Shown here piece after piece: positions 32,773 to 46,827 of a stretch of DNA of 64,000 nt. The translations under genes and the position numbers were made by a program. Within the stretch, counting starts at the first letter, position 1, and the number at the start of each line of letters is the position of its first letter. The notes under the pieces are model-generated. The model was not told where the DNA came from and made no database searches. It worked only from the letters and a program-made list of their open reading frames with translations. Source of the DNA: Bugula neritina (lineage: Eukaryota > Bryozoa > Gymnolaemata > Cheilostomatida > Bugulidae); assembly GCA_964035545.1 (NCBI GenBank), contig OZ037766.1, forward strand, positions 32,435,773 to 32,499,772, in the 5' to 3' direction.

Positions 32773-35714
32773 CTACACCCCATGCACTTCGATTTCATAC
32801 AGGTTTAAAATAGTTGTAGCGTTCAGTAGAACCTGAACAAATCTTCCCTTGATGGCCGTGATACAGGTGATGGTGGTATTGTATCTGCTCAGCTGTCCTT
32901 CGTGATACCCGCAAAAGTTTCCAGTTTTATCTGACTCGTAGAATATTTCCTGTTCACTGAGGGCTACCGTAATCAAAGCATTTACTGTGCGTTCCCAACA
33001 GCAATCTAGATAAAGTAGCATAGACTTTGTTATATTGAAACTTTTATGTTAAAGCATACTTCGCTATAGCAGTAATGATAAATGCAATACTATAAAATTA
33101 TAGGGCAAAAAAGATTACAATATTATTAAATATAAATGACAACCTATGTATGAGAGAGGTTATTGAGTTTTTGATGGTTTGATACACCAGATTGAAAGAA
33201 AGCGTGAGGGTTTTAATAAGACCTGATTCAATCATGTTTGATAACTAAAACATATGGGATAATAATAGGTGCATTGTATTGCATTATGTTGTGTTTTATA
33301 TTATTTTTGTGTTTGCTTTTGCTGGTTTTCTATGCACTTATTGATATTGTGATTTGTCATGCCATGCATATAAATGGTTGACCAATATCCATGAGTTAGA
33401 CGCTGTAGCTTTTATTACAATCTAATCAAGAAATTAAAAATTTTGGATATATAGTGTTATTGTTATATGACGGCATAAAAGAACATAAAACATGCATACA
33501 CAACATATATACTATAATAAAAGAATGCCAGAGTAACAGCAAAATACTATATTAATACATATAATACATATAATTACACCAGAGAGAATAATTTATACAA
33601 GATGTATGATGGTATTTGAAATACAAATGGTTACTAGAATTATTCAAGTAATCCTAACTTTGTATTGTGTTATCAAATATAAGTAGTTGACCTAATTCTA
33701 TTTTAACCCATCAAATTCAAGCAAATTTGTTGAGCAACTACAAATACAATTATATATATATATAGCGTTTTCTGAGCTCTATACTACCGTGTCTGTGGTA
33801 GAGTTCTTTCTAATGACTAAGATTGCTGAATAGTTAATGATTTGCTAGTTACTATATTTACTGAATATTCTATCAACATCAACAGTTGCATTGCTGTTAT
33901 ATTTTAATCAGTTGTCAAGGTATTATATTTTGATTTGAACATTTAGATCCACCGCTAACCTGCATCCCGATTCACCACCTTGACAGCCCATATGCACCTG
34001 AGACTTTCCAGGTCAACTCTCCACCATGGTTGGTGCTCGCCAGCATCCTTAGAATGAGCCATGGAGCTATATGATAGTATGCCATCAACAGCAAAACCAG
34101 CTTGACTAATAGGGTATGTACTAGACATAGAGGCTGGCTTACCTGTGAAATATGGGCAGGTTATAAGACAACTTAGTTATTTATTCAAATTTTAATTTTA
34201 CAAAAAAATTAAAAGCTTTGCTTATACTATAAATTATCGAAAAACTCCTCCCATATTTGGACATACGCAAACTAATTTCCACTTTTCCTATCAAAATAGT
34301 TGCAGTTCTGTGTGCTTAGCTGTAATGATCCAAGTATACACAGCTCAGCAAAATTTGCATAAAGGCTTATTTTATTACAACAACCTAACATAACAATATG
34401 ACTGTCTCTATTATTGAGCTAGAAGTATAAATAGGAAAACAGCTTTCTGTTGGTAAAATTAGAAATACTCTAAAGTGTTGTCTATTGATAAAATATCATA
34501 TCATTGTGCAAGCACGAAGCAGTCATGGTCCAGGAGTTAAAGAGCACTGGGTTAGTAAACACAAGGTCGGCACCTCTCTGATAAAGGTCTTTGGTGATGC
34601 TATATAGGGCATCCAGTCATAATTGCTCTTTGTGCCACAATATTAGTAAACAATTTCTTAGGTTTTTCACTAAGCATTCTCACAGGGACAGTGACTATAA
34701 ACTCAAGTGAGGTTTTAATGCTGGTTTATATTGACCACATGTCTCATTTGTTTTGTCAAACATAAATTTTGAATAATACCTCTAGCTAAAGATAGATTTG
34801 CTGTCAGCCTCTCTTCTACATACAGTCTCTCTGATGAACTTCCGTTATTCAATATATTTGGGTTTAGACATTCTGATATCTTGCACTTTCCTCCAGCTGT
34901 CCACGAAAAGCTCTGACAATAGCCATGTTCAAGACATGCTATTGCACAATGAACTGGAGTAGCGGCTGTTGAAGCTGACACCATATTCTGTTCTTTCACA
35001 TCCAAAACTCGGAATTGTCTTAGCTGATATCCAAGAATTGAAGGCAGGAGAATAAGCACTAGACAAAACAAATCGTACACATAAAATTGAGTCTGCGAGA
35101 ATTGATTTTGTCAACTGAGATATTCAAGTTTATATATTTCTTGTATACGATAGTGTATAGCAAATTTTTATACGGAATAACTAATTGTGAATTTAAATAT
35201 ATTCAGTGAGTAAATTGATGCTGCATATTGTCTGAGACTATATGGATATACAGAGAGAACTATCAGTCTGATAATATGTTTTTATTTTATTGAAATACGG
35301 TATTGAATGTGGAAATGATGGGAAATGTAGACAAGCTGGTAACCTAAAAGATATACAAAAAAAACTCAAAATAATTAATTTATCATCAAACTAAAAGGAC
35401 GATTGGGTGCAAACAACAACTTTTTAGACTGGAGCAAGAAAACAAGACTTTTGTTGAAAGTACATTTACCAAATTTGATAATATAGACTTTAGGAAAAAT
35501 CTTTAGCTCTTTTCTATGTGCAGTATATTCCAAAAAGTCCCAAATATAATAAATGTTCTGTAAAATTCACTGCAATATTTGTTACAAATTTATGGTTGGT
35601 ACGTTAGTTGACTAATTTGAATTGCTTCTGGCTATATTGTGTGTAATTGATAAAGTTTAATAATTTATATATGAAATACTTACTAAACGCTGCAACTGTC
35701 GCTGCTACTTCCAT
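32773..35714 (-). CDS. Secreted PAN/apple plus fucolectin-type (FTP, F5/8C) protein, 241 aa
   Basis: Exons on the minus strand: 35684-35714, 34780-35058, 33960-34142, 32773-33005; phases agree (726 nt). The start codon is split off by intron 1: ATG at 35712-35714 gives MEVAATVAAF, then MLILLPSILG completes a signal peptide. Residues about 21-95 form a PAN/apple-like module (Cys at about 48, 52, 58, 69, 74 and CQSFSW). Residues about 98-241 match the fucolectin FTP domain: LARGKPASMSS, AVDGI, PWWRVDL, VKVVNRDA, DCCWER, CITAIKGRFVQVLL and LYEIEVHGV. Fucolectins bind fucose-containing glycans and often act in innate immunity. Here the RxD-type ligand segment reads NRDADCCWER, with one extra residue at the exon 3/4 joint, so sugar binding is uncertain. 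An in-frame ATG further upstream (MQWLINFK) could also serve as start. Confidence 0.82.
34505..34735 (+). mobile_element. tRNA-derived SINE copy inside lectin intron 2
   Basis: The head has catggtccaggagttaaaga and gcactgggttag, the pattern of a decayed tRNA-type A box, followed by ggtcggcacctct near a B-box position. The middle has gatgctatatagggcatcca and ctttgtgccacaatat. The same blocks occur in order in the copy at 51225-51412, which supports a shared SINE family. Ends are approximate. Confidence 0.6.
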
Positions 35715-37268
35715 TTTGAAGTTGATCAACCATTGCATGATGTCTATAAACCTTCTCAAATCACTGCTGTTTACACAAATGTTGCTTATTGATTGGCAAT
35801 TGCTAGCTCGTAACATCTGCTAAATAATTTATGGGTTGAACAAGAGTTTTCAGAGTTCAGCAATCTGTATAATCATAACATGTTGATGAAAAGTTGTAGA
35901 TTAATTTTTTAATTTTTTATAGCAATTTAATGTCGGATACAATTAATTTGTTAACGTTACTTCACTACAGTAAATGGTTGAATTATATCTGTGCCATTAT
36001 TATATTTTCATTTCGTGACTGATTTCAAATGTTAACCAAATAAACGTGACTTAATTGGGTAGTTGTGGTACAAAATTTGCTGTTTTGAGATTATTTTCTT
36101 TATCATCCACTTTTCATTCAAAAATACAAAATAAATTCCAAAAAACTATAAACTGAGGCCCGAGGACCCCCTAATTAGAAGGAAAAAGAAAGTAAGCTAC
36201 TTGTTGATCAATGCCAACTGTTTTTGTAATTAAAAAAGAAAGCTCTAAAGTTGTTTGCAAAACTTGCTACTTATAAACCAACAGAAGACAAAGGAGAACA
36301 CTATGAGAGGGAAATACCTTGGGGATAGAAGGTTACTATACCATAGATGTGTATAAGTATGCTAATGCTAACAATGACTGAGTAAAGGAGCTATGATGTA
36401 GCTCTACAGGCATTCAGATTATAAAGCACAATAGCCTTACGATCATAACCAACTCTGCATAATCAATATTTTAGCTATATTTATCATGTATCCCTTTTAG
36501 AACCCTTCCGTCATGCTGCATTAGACTGTGTACTTAGCGGCTCAAATCCAGGAATAAATCCGGGGAACATTGCTTCTAGCATTTAAGCCTATGTGACAGC
36601 TTGTTTTGTAAATTTAATAACTGTAAGTGCAGGAGCTAGAGTGGCTTGTGTAGTAAAAGCTGAAATCAAAAACCCGTATGTTTTTCTATCTGAATTAAAT
36701 ATAGTAGCTTATAGACAATAGTATTACATATTCCAAGAAATCAATACAAATTAATTGCTATACATTCAAAGGACTGTAGTGTGTGTTTGTTCCTTCACTT
36801 TCACAACTACAATATGGAACTGCTCGCAGCTTTTTATTCTTGGAAGTCACGAATAGCTTTTACCAAACTTCAATGCATAGCAGACGATTCAAGTTTCAAC
36901 TTTTCAATTTTTACCTTTCAGTCAAGTAGATTATACAACTGAACAAATAACTAAAATATTTTTTAAAAAGCTCTTGGTACACCCTTGGTACATCCCTGTA
37001 TAATACACCCCTAGTGCAGCTGCTGTGGAAATTCAAGAATGAGCACATAAGACTAACATTGTTGCCAAAAAATATTAATTTTTTTTAAACATAATAATGT
37101 ATTAGGATACACTTTTATATATGTCTTATTTATTACAGTAAGAATATTGCTTAATAAACATAATAGACACAAAATATGAAAATGTGCAGTTGATAACTTA
37201 AATAATTGTGTTATTTTATAATAATACAATATAATATAATAATACAATATAATAATACAATATATACA

Positions 37269-37345
<77 letters not shown>

Positions 37346-37494
37346 ATTTGGGCATATTAAAATAAAAGAATATTAGATTGTGATCTTGTCATTGTCCTCA
37401 GAAAATATTCAGTTTAAAAAGCTTATAGGTAACAGTTTGATTGTTTGCATTTCAGCTGATTGTTCAGTAAATTACATTTAAATAAAACTCTGAA
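35715..37494. other. Intergenic region between lectin and gene D
   Basis: AT-rich and without coding signal. A pure (AT)n microsatellite lies at 37263-37340. A minus-strand AATAAA (TTTATT on plus) near 37128 could end gene D transcripts. Confidence 0.5.
37263..37340. repeat. (AT)n microsatellite
   Basis: About 39 uninterrupted AT dinucleotides, downstream of gene D. Confidence 0.97.
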
Positions 37495-40400
37495 CTAACT
37501 GCAATTATTATTAGCTTGTGACTCAATTTTTTCAGAAATAGATTGAATATGTCTTATCACTTCACAAATCTTTGGATGATTGTCATCATCACACGCAGCG
37601 AGAAACTTTCTTTCACTCTCTTGGAAACATTCGAGTGCTTTATCATAATGATGGAGTGATTCAAACATGCAGCCCATCATTTGAAGAATTTCGCCTCGCT
37701 CTAAATCAGCAGATTTAGGAGTTGCCCTATCAACATGAACGAGAAGCTCTAGTGATTCACGATAGTATGCTTTAGCTTGCTCAATGTTGCCAGATTTCCA
37801 GTAATTTAGAGCAAGATGTGACAGCGTGTTTGACACGTAGCCGTAAGGAAAATGGCAATTTCCTTCATCAGCACTCTTTCGGTATGTTTCTAGGGATAAT
37901 TTTAGTGTTTTTTCTGCAAGGCAATGTTCCCCGATATGAAGGAGATGCAAACCGTAGCGACTCGCAACTGTGGCAGACTGAGAATGAGCCACTTTGAAAC
38001 GAGGCAGCTCAAAGAAAATCTTTACCACTAGTTTGTGATATTTCTTCAAGTCTATCTTTGCTAAGCAGTGCAACGCAGCTGATGGAAGTCCTTTATTTTT
38101 GCCAAATGCTTGAATTGCCATGCTAAGACCACCGTGGAAGTACTCTTCTGTCTGTGCATGGTGACCAAGCAAAGTGCTAATGCTGCCCAAGGCGTACAGT
38201 AACTGTGAGATATCTTTATGACACGCTTCACTTCCGTATCTTTCATAAAACATCTCTCTACTTTTGTCAAAGTAAAGAAACGCGAGGTTGTAGTACTTAG
38301 TGAACATGTAGTTTAGTCCAAGAGCCCATAGGATGTGCGCAAGAATGATAGAAGAGTTGTTGAGATATTTTAGCCTCTCTTCGGGAGATTTCTCACGCAG
38401 ATTCACCAGGGAGTGGTCAGTTTCCTTTGTATAAATAACTTCACCATAGTAGTTGAATTCAACTTCTTTAGAGGTTTCATTAAAACAGATTTGTAGAGCT
38501 TCAAATAAATGATCCCGGGCTTTTTGGTATTCAAACATCATGTTGTAAGACTTTCCAATGCGGTGGTGTGTTTTAGCCAAATGTTCATAGTTGTTTGACA
38601 GCAGTGTGTTTTGAATTCGAAGAGAGAGTTTGAACTCCTTCAGGGCTGAGGTGTAGTCGGTGAGGCCATAATAGCAGGAGCCTGACTCTGTTTTTGACTC
38701 AGCAAGAACTAAGTTTCTTTCTTGATAGTCTTCCAACTCTGCACCAGATTCAGCCATGTGTTGGATATGCAAATGATAGGCTAGGGCTTCCTTGTACTTC
38801 CTTTCTTGACACAACGAGTACGTCAAAGCCTTGACACAATTCCAAAGCTCATCAAAACTATGATTCACCATGCTGTGAATCGTGCTAATGGTTTGCTCTG
38901 GTTGCTCAAGCAGATTCTTTGTATTGATGTGTTTTTGAAGCAGACCCTGGCTCTTAGACCATCGGTTGCAAGAGTGAAATATTTGAAACTTTACTAGCCA
39001 GTTAACCTGTTGAACTTGCTCCTTCAAAAGAAACTCAATACTTTCAACTTGGCATGCACTAATGTGCTTCTTTAGTGGAACCAAGTATTCACAATGTAGG
39101 TTAAAGAGTTTTTGTGAAAGAAACCATCGTTTACCAGAGTCGCACTCTGGTTGAAAAAATGGCCGGTTCTTAGAATGGCTGAAAAGATTTATAGGCAGTA
39201 CAGAAAGTCTGTTTTCAGCTGAATCATAAAACGTGTAAGTTGAAAGCCGAAGGTAGCAAGCACAAGACAATAAAAACAAAATACTTTTGTGCACTGAGCT
39301 AGATATATAATTCTGTTGTCTCAAACAGTCTAAACTCTGCCAGGAATTTGTTTCTGACAAGTTGAATATGATCAGAATGTTGTAAAGCAATATTGAAGGG
39401 TATCGGTATAAATCCTTTTTGGTATTTATCGAAAAGCCATTGCTTATAGTGTGTTCTGTGGGTCTGAAGCCGTACTTCTTTGAGTCGGCAAAAAACATGT
39501 TTCTGTTTGCTTTTTGTCGCTCTTCATTAAGTGGTAGGCGGTTCTTCTCCTCTACAAACTGATCCAAGAAGTGCTCAGCGCCTTCTCCATTGGAATACAG
39601 AAGCTTAGTGAACTGCAACTTAGCGGTGAAGTCTCCTCTGACAGCATCTTCATTAGGGTTATCCAAAACGTCTCTGTACTTTTGAATAAGTTCTGCTGGG
39701 GTAAGAATAAGGTGGTTGAGCTGTGAAGGGGATCCATTGCCAGTTGGAATATTTCCTGCTCCCTCTTTCAGCCCATCTATTTTGAAGCCACTCTTCTGCT
39801 TATCTTCAAACCAGCCTTTCAGTTCTGCAATTGACATGTAACCTAGTTCAGTTTCCTTCAGGTTCCCAATGATGAAATAACCTAAAACGGCAAGCTTTTC
39901 AAAATATGCAACGGTTTCTGGAGATTTGTGCTGAATTAGAAAGAGATACTCTAAATCGGAGTATGGAGTTGTCTCTCCTTTTGCTAAAGAGCCAAACGCC
40001 ACCGTGCAGAACGCACAAGGAGGGTTAGTAGTTAAACTAGCGACGCTCAACATAAATACTTTTTTTGCAAATGACACAACTTTATCTGAGCAACTTATTG
40101 AAACTTCCTTGATGCTTGTCACAAACTTTTCAACAAATGCATCATCTGTGATCTCGTTTGCATCAAACCGCTTGACAATCTTGTGGGTTTTTTTAATTTG
40201 TGCTTTTGTGTCTTGTCTGACTTTTTCCAAGTCATCTACCAACTGCCGTGTGATAGAGTGTTGAGTCTCGAAGTCCCATGCCCCAATATCTTGCAAGTAA
40301 AGAGCTTGTCTCTCAAACGCTTTTCGCTCCCAAACCTCCGCCATCTCAGGATTGCGTTTTGACACAGCAGTGCACAAAGCGTGGCTCTACAAACATCAAA

Positions 40401-41484
40401 AGTTAATTTTAGGCTTCTTGCATATACAATATTAACTCTGAGTGTAATATATATAACACATAAGTATGCATTTACCCGTATTGCTAAAACCACCCAGTTT
40501 TAACTTTATATAGAAATGTGTTTTCACGAATTTAATAAAAATGTCTTCGTAAGATTTAGCAACTTATTATTTGCAGTTTAGTAATTTCAAAGTAGACCAA
40601 ATAAGTCTTTAAATTGCGTAGGTGCAAATTAACCTGGACCTAGCCAACTCTGAATAACTAACACGCAATAGTTTTCTAATGTAGTGATAAGCTATTGTGG
40701 TGAATAACACTTCTTCATACCCTCAGAATATCTGCCCAGTTGCCGGTTTCCTCATACTTGGCTAAGTATTCTTCAGCCAGCTCCCCTAGGTATGGAACTG
40801 GAACTGATAAGTTGTACTTTCCACCTGGGGCTAGGGAATAGGATACCTTAAAATCCTTCAATCTTTCAGGAGTTATCTGTTCAAAAATTATATGTTATGT
40901 AGTATACTATATATTACGCAGTATATAATATCATATGTTATGTAGTATATTATGTATTATGTAGTATCTATAATATTATATGTTATGTAGGTATATTATA
41001 TATTATGTAGTATAATATCATATGTTATATAGTATGTTATATATTATGTTATATATCATTTATTATGGTTATTATAATAATATATAGTTTAAGCTTTTCA
41101 AGCTCACATCTCTTATGAGTGTGAGGTGCTTTTTTGAGTTTTACAATAATATAGGAGCAGTATTAGAATGAATGCCCCAATTTACGTGCTTAGATGCATA
41201 TATTTACTAACCCTAGCATAAACTACTATAGCCTAGCTGTGAGCCATATTATATTTAATGTAATTGTCCTTCACCCACTTTACCACCAAGTTATAAATAT
41301 ATAATTTAAACTTCTCAATGAATAACTCAAAAAAATTTTGATACAAAGAAACAATGCAGCAAAGCCTTATCTATTAATAATAATAAACTATGCTTGTATT
41401 CAAGTAAAAATCTCTCTGTCAGCTATCTAAAGCTATTTAAGCTGCCTTAATATTCCCACTCACCACGTAATCTTCCATGATCAT
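37495..41484 (-). CDS. Gene D: nucleotidyltransferase-like (PII-uridylyltransferase N-terminal/DUF294 type) plus TPR protein, 1022 aa
   Basis: Minus-strand exons: 41464-41484 (MIMEDYV), 40721-40876 (ITPERLKDF to WADILR), 37495-40386 (SHALCTAV to the stop). All junctions are phase 0. The long exon begins at the acceptor at 40387-40388, not at a start codon. Residues about 190-210 read FGSLAKGETTPYSDLEYLFL, the GS-x-D-x-E metal-site pattern of nucleotidyltransferases, closest to the DUF294/GlnD N-terminal type. The last 400 or so residues hold about six or seven TPR-like helical pairs (for example IGKSYNMMFEYQKARDHLFE, LALNYWKSGNIEQAKAYYRE, HHYDKALECFQES). No signal peptide or membrane segment was seen, so it is probably cytosolic. 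Substrate and role are unknown. Gene E is a clear paralogue with the same exon layout. Confidence 0.85.
40885..41070. repeat. Tatgtagtatat simple repeat in gene D intron 1
   Basis: Imperfect units of gttatgtagtatattatata fill the start of the first intron upstream of exon 40721-40876. Confidence 0.8.
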
Positions 41485-44400
41485 TACGAGATGTCATGAA
41501 TTGTAGACTCTATATTCAAACTGTAAACCTATAAAACATAATGCATAAGTTTTACTTTCGGGTAGAGTTTTTCTACGGATAAGAATATAGACGAAAGTAT
41601 AGGGTACAAGTACAATACAAATAGGTTACAAGTGTAAAAGTAGTAAATTATGATGTAAATAATATAGCAATAAATTATCAAAATGATTATGTAGAAAAGA
41701 ACAGACTTTTGCACCAAATGACACATCAAAGTTAAAGCAACTTTGCAAACTTGAGTTGTTTAAACAAATTCTAACATGGCTAAAGAGCTTCCAAATTATT
41801 CTAGAATATATTTATAGCATGAATAATCGTCTGGTATGAAAATGAAGAAATCAAGCTCGATCGCATGAGGGACAAACCAAAAATTCTGAATTCTCAAGCT
41901 AAGCAAATCTTTACTTATGCATTGCACTCAATTACCCATGCCACTGAAATCATGCTGATAATATTGGTTATGAGTGTGTTGCACTGCTTTTACATTTAGC
42001 CTCTTGAGCAAATGCAGGGACAGATAACTTCTTCAAGTGTTGTTGAAAGCTTACAGTAATCTGATTGGTCAACTCTAAATTGTTATTAGCTATTGTAAAA
42101 GGAGTAGCCCCTTACTTCAAACAACTACCTTGATATTGTGGTAAATATCAGAGTTATCCCCCTTAACACATTACTTATGGCTATTTTTCTGAATGCTTTA
42201 ATTATAGCTAAGTTCCTGGCGTAACTTTTTAATACCTTGCTTAAATAGCTAATCCCTTTCCCACATTTACAACTTACAATCTTTACGCACTTGCATGGTT
42301 GGGTTCAATTTTGCCGATACATAAGGAGACACATTTTTGAGCTCAGACTGGCAGGATCAACTACACCGATAAAAACTTACAGCAAACACTATAATATACT
42401 CTACACTCTCTTATCTCTTCTCTTACAAGGAGTTATGTTCTCTGCTTGATTGCATTCAATAACCCACAAGTTACTACAATATTTATAAACCAATATTTTT
42501 GAAGAATTTCAAAATTGCTTAAACCGGACAAGCATTATTATATAACTGAAACTGGAAACTTTTTTCAGCAGAGGTATAAACGCAACTTTTGAAATGCCAG
42601 GTGCTTTTAGATTGATGTTTAATTGCTTGAATATGTTGTTTAGAAATAGCGAGTGGTTCAAAGCAGAGATAACTTCTAAGTACGGTAGCTAAATAATCTC
42701 TTTTTAGATTGGACAGATAATGAATTAGTCTGTAAATGTTTTTCTGTAACATGTGACGGACACAGCAGTTCAAATGTCTTTAGGTGGTGTAATAAGAGCA
42801 CCCTATATCTGCTTTCATATAGTTATCTCCACTTTAACTTCACAGTTTTACTTTTGTCGACTAGACACTATAGTATATAGGTTATAAACTTCATCCATAC
42901 GCATTTAATATGATAATGTAGCTTATCTTAACCTAATTATTTATTGCACCTCAACTTCAACTGTAAGTGTATGGGATGAAATATAGCCGACATCAGAGCT
43001 AAGTTTATTTCTTTTAAGAAGCTACTTAAGTTTCGGTAATTTACTAACAGATAAAAGCTTGAAACTGCTAAAACATAACAATACGCTAAAGACAAGATGG
43101 TGTATTAATATACTATCAGTAAAATACAAAATGAGCAGAATATGCTACGCTATGCATGTGTAGTGTGGGATGTGTTGGTAGAAGTATCACAATGCAGTTA
43201 CACTGGTAGATCTCAAACAAGTTCTCATAATGATGAGGTTTTTATTTTCTCAGCATGAAAAAAGTAACTTATCTTGCATTGTTGTTTAATTAAATAACAC
43301 AACTGCTAAAAAATCAACTGCGCAAAAAGAGCATTTTGTAACATTGTGATATTTTGTGTGGTTTAGGCTCTTGTTTATAGCAGTCTATCACATATACAAT
43401 AGCGCATTAGTTGCATAAGAGTAATAAAAAATCAGAGAAAGGATATAATAGTAAGTCGAAAAATTAAATAAATCTACTAAATAGATAAATACACGTAGTC
43501 CTTTATTAGCATGAATTATAATTCTACAGTAAACTGTGATGTCTACGGCTTAATGCAATGAGCTGATCAACAGCAAAGGCGGCAGCTTACTTAGTTTAGA
43601 CACGCTATAAGACTCGTGCATACTTGAAACTCAAAGCATGCGATGCTTTTTAATGCAAACACTATACAATCCAAGGCTGAGAAACCCGTTTAGTGAATAA
43701 TTCCATGAGAACAACTTTATAAAATGTAATTTGATTCTATGCAATCAAAACTGAATGAGTAAATAATGATTTTAGTTTTAATCCCATCGAGGTATAACCT
43801 ATAATAAGTATTAACTCATTTTAGCCCTTTTAACTTAATCCCTTATTCTTGAGCTTTGTTAAATCAATAGACTATATTGTTCATAGCCAAAACCCTAATA
43901 TGTACATTGGGAAGTTCTATATGCATTGTATACGTTGTATTGTGCTACATGCGTTAGCTGTGCTATATTGTATTGTATACTACTTCTGAACCTGTACACT
44001 ACCCTGGCACCTAGCTCATTGGAGTACTATGATTAACCATATTTTAAAAATCCTATAAAGCAGTTTACTAATGTAAATCTCTTATTAATTGTAAATATGC
44101 GTATCTTATACAGAGCTATTTTTAGATACAATAATTGTTAGTAGAGATAGTATAACTTCGAAGCTATGCAACTCAAGTCATGGTTATGTTGAAGTCAGTT
44201 TTTCTGCACAGTTGCAGCATATTAAACCTACTATTACATATATAATTACTTGAATGCTACTACGAAATATATAATTATACCTACAAATACAAAATACAAA
44301 TAGTAGAAAAAATCAAATCATTACAAAATATGATAATATATTATGTGGAATAAAAACAATGCAACCAATGACACTGGAACTGCAAAGTGAAGCTTTAATT

Positions 44401-46824
44401 GCCTTAACCAGAACTGGATTGAAATTACAGCGAGTCAAATTAAGTCAATTTAATGGTTAACCAGTTTAAGTTATGTAAGTCACAATTCATGCCAAAAATG
44501 ATGCATTGAGACTAGTTGAACTGATATAAGACTCGTAAAAGTATTTAATTTGTTCATTTAAAATGTTACAATCAAGCTGGTAGTAGCAATTAGCAAGTCA
44601 GAAAGTATATTGACAGTGTTAGTTCCTGCTATTTGGAAGTCATTATTGTCTATTATTGTTAATTATACGTAATAATTTGTAGTAAATTTCGAAACCTCTG
44701 CTGTATTATAGCAGCTAAACACACCAATAGCTTACTGATTAGAGACGCTCCGAATAGTTTTCCTTAAAAATTCTATCGCACTATCACTAGCAAACTTATA
44801 TCTATAAATGCAAGCAACTCCCTATAAATGTTGAATCTAGAATTCAATTTAATTGATCTTTTGAAGGTTTCATCTCAAATTATAGACACTTTCTACTTAG
44901 ACACTTATCAGTTAGACACTTCTCAGTTAGTTATTTTTTATTTTGATACCATAATGATATATATACCTACATAACTGTTGTATTGATTGCTAAATAGCTA
45001 ATATGCTAATAGCTATAATAGCTAATATAAAGTATTTGGAACAATAGTCTACTTTTCACAGATTTGTGTGGGGCGAAAACAGTAATACATTAACAATATA
45101 TAGACATTATTTTTGATGAATATTTATTAACGAAATATTTTTTCAGACAACAAGAAATATAGAATATGCAAAATTAGTAAGTTAATGCAAATCACAAGAC
45201 TTTATTTATACGCTAGATAACAAACAATTAATCCAAGTTTATGTAAATATATATATTTTTTAATCACATTAAAATAAATTGCACATAAAATATATATTGT
45301 ACCAAAATCAATAAATAACTGGGAAGCGTCTATCTGAGATGGCACCCTTTTGAATAGAATAAAAATTTGCAGCAAAAGAATCAACAATTTTTAAATTAAG
45401 TGAACCAAAATTAAAGAATTTTCAAAGCTTCAAGTGAGATCGAAAGAGCTTTTGAATTATACAACATAATGAATGTTCCTATATATAAGTTATTATAAAG
45501 ATGAGTAAACTGCCCAGTTCTTTCTCTGAACGTTATTTTTTGCGAAAACCTTCGTATGAAAACTTAAAACAATTTTTGTTCTACAAACCTTATGATTAAT
45601 ATATTCACAAATATAGATTATACAAAAGCATGAGTAGAGTTAGCGCAGGTCTAGACGCCATAATTAAATGAATGATATACCTATATAACTTACCTGCACG
45701 TGAGCTTCGCGCACACTGACCCCAAAAAAGTTGAGTATAATTTTACTTGACAACAGACATGAAACCAATAAACTCAAAATTGCTCTTTTTGCACCCACGA
45801 GTGCTTGTCTTAGCGTCATTTATGTTCCCAGCTTAAAAGCTGAGCAAATAAGGTGTACGAGTGTTATATTGTGTTATAACAAAGACTGGTGGCTGATATC
45901 TTATAAAGCTGAGAGTCATGACAACGCGTGAAGATTAGTTAAAAATAGGATGTTCATTTTAATGAGTTGCTCAGAATTTTATTTGATAACTTTCATTTGA
46001 GATGAGTTTAGTGTCATTTCTTCTCTGCAACGCTAAAAACAGTTTCAAGTTTGATGAGAATATATAAACAGTAATTTCTCCCCCCCCCCCATAGCAAGTC
46101 GGTATGACAGATGAGAGGGCACACATTTCACTTAAATCATGTTATGTATGCAAAGCTTTATTGAAGTTAATGCAAAGACTATGATGTATGAACATCTGTA
46201 CTACAGTTATATTGTATTGTCAGTTGCAAAGTATTATTAGTCATGGGTTCTCTGTACATAATATTGTTTGGTAAATAATTTTGCTATTGTATTATTAATG
46301 TATCTTTTGCTATGGGATGAAAACTGAATGACTGCAACATAGCTATGAATAAGAAAGGAGTAATACAAAAATACTAACAATTTAATATACTTGCGTTGCA
46401 TAACTGCTTGAAACAATGATCTTTGTATTTCGAAGTTGTCTCCAAATGTTAGCGGTAAAACAACTCCAATTGTTAGAGGTAAAACAACTTCTATTGCTAG
46501 TTTCTAGAGTAGCTTCTGAGTTGTTCTAGAACATACTTAAAGGTTGATACTGCATAACGGTTACTGCAAAAGTGAAGATAATAAGGTGCAGCAAGTTAAT
46601 TTGTTGGACAGTTAGTTTCCATAACTATTATATATAGCTGTGTAATTCATACATTTAATAGCAGCTATAGCAAATATCTCAGCTCTCTACAACTGTGTAC
46701 TATCATTATGAAGGAGCAGTAAATAAAATTGATCTCAACTGAGTTAAATCGGAAAACTAAGTTAATTTTTACGTTGGAGAGGCATCTAGTTGCTCCTGTC
46801 ATCTACTGCAGCTAATTTAGTTGT
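41485..46824. other. Gene-poor AT-rich region
   Basis: Over 5 kb with no exon-like sequence recognised on either strand. Short open frames (42519-42773 minus, 45202-45387 minus, 45731-45931 plus) lack family signatures and splice context. A C10 homopolymer lies at about 46081-46090. Confidence 0.5.
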
Positions 46825-46827
46825 ACA

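Noticed and set aside
34715-35080. Lectin open frame starting at 35080
   Set aside because: Its first codon is GTG. A phase-matched upstream exon (35684-35714) and the acceptor at 35059-35060 give a proper ATG and signal peptide.
37495-40377. Gene D start inside the long exon at 40377
   Set aside because: The first codon is TTG, and the upstream exons match gene E closely.
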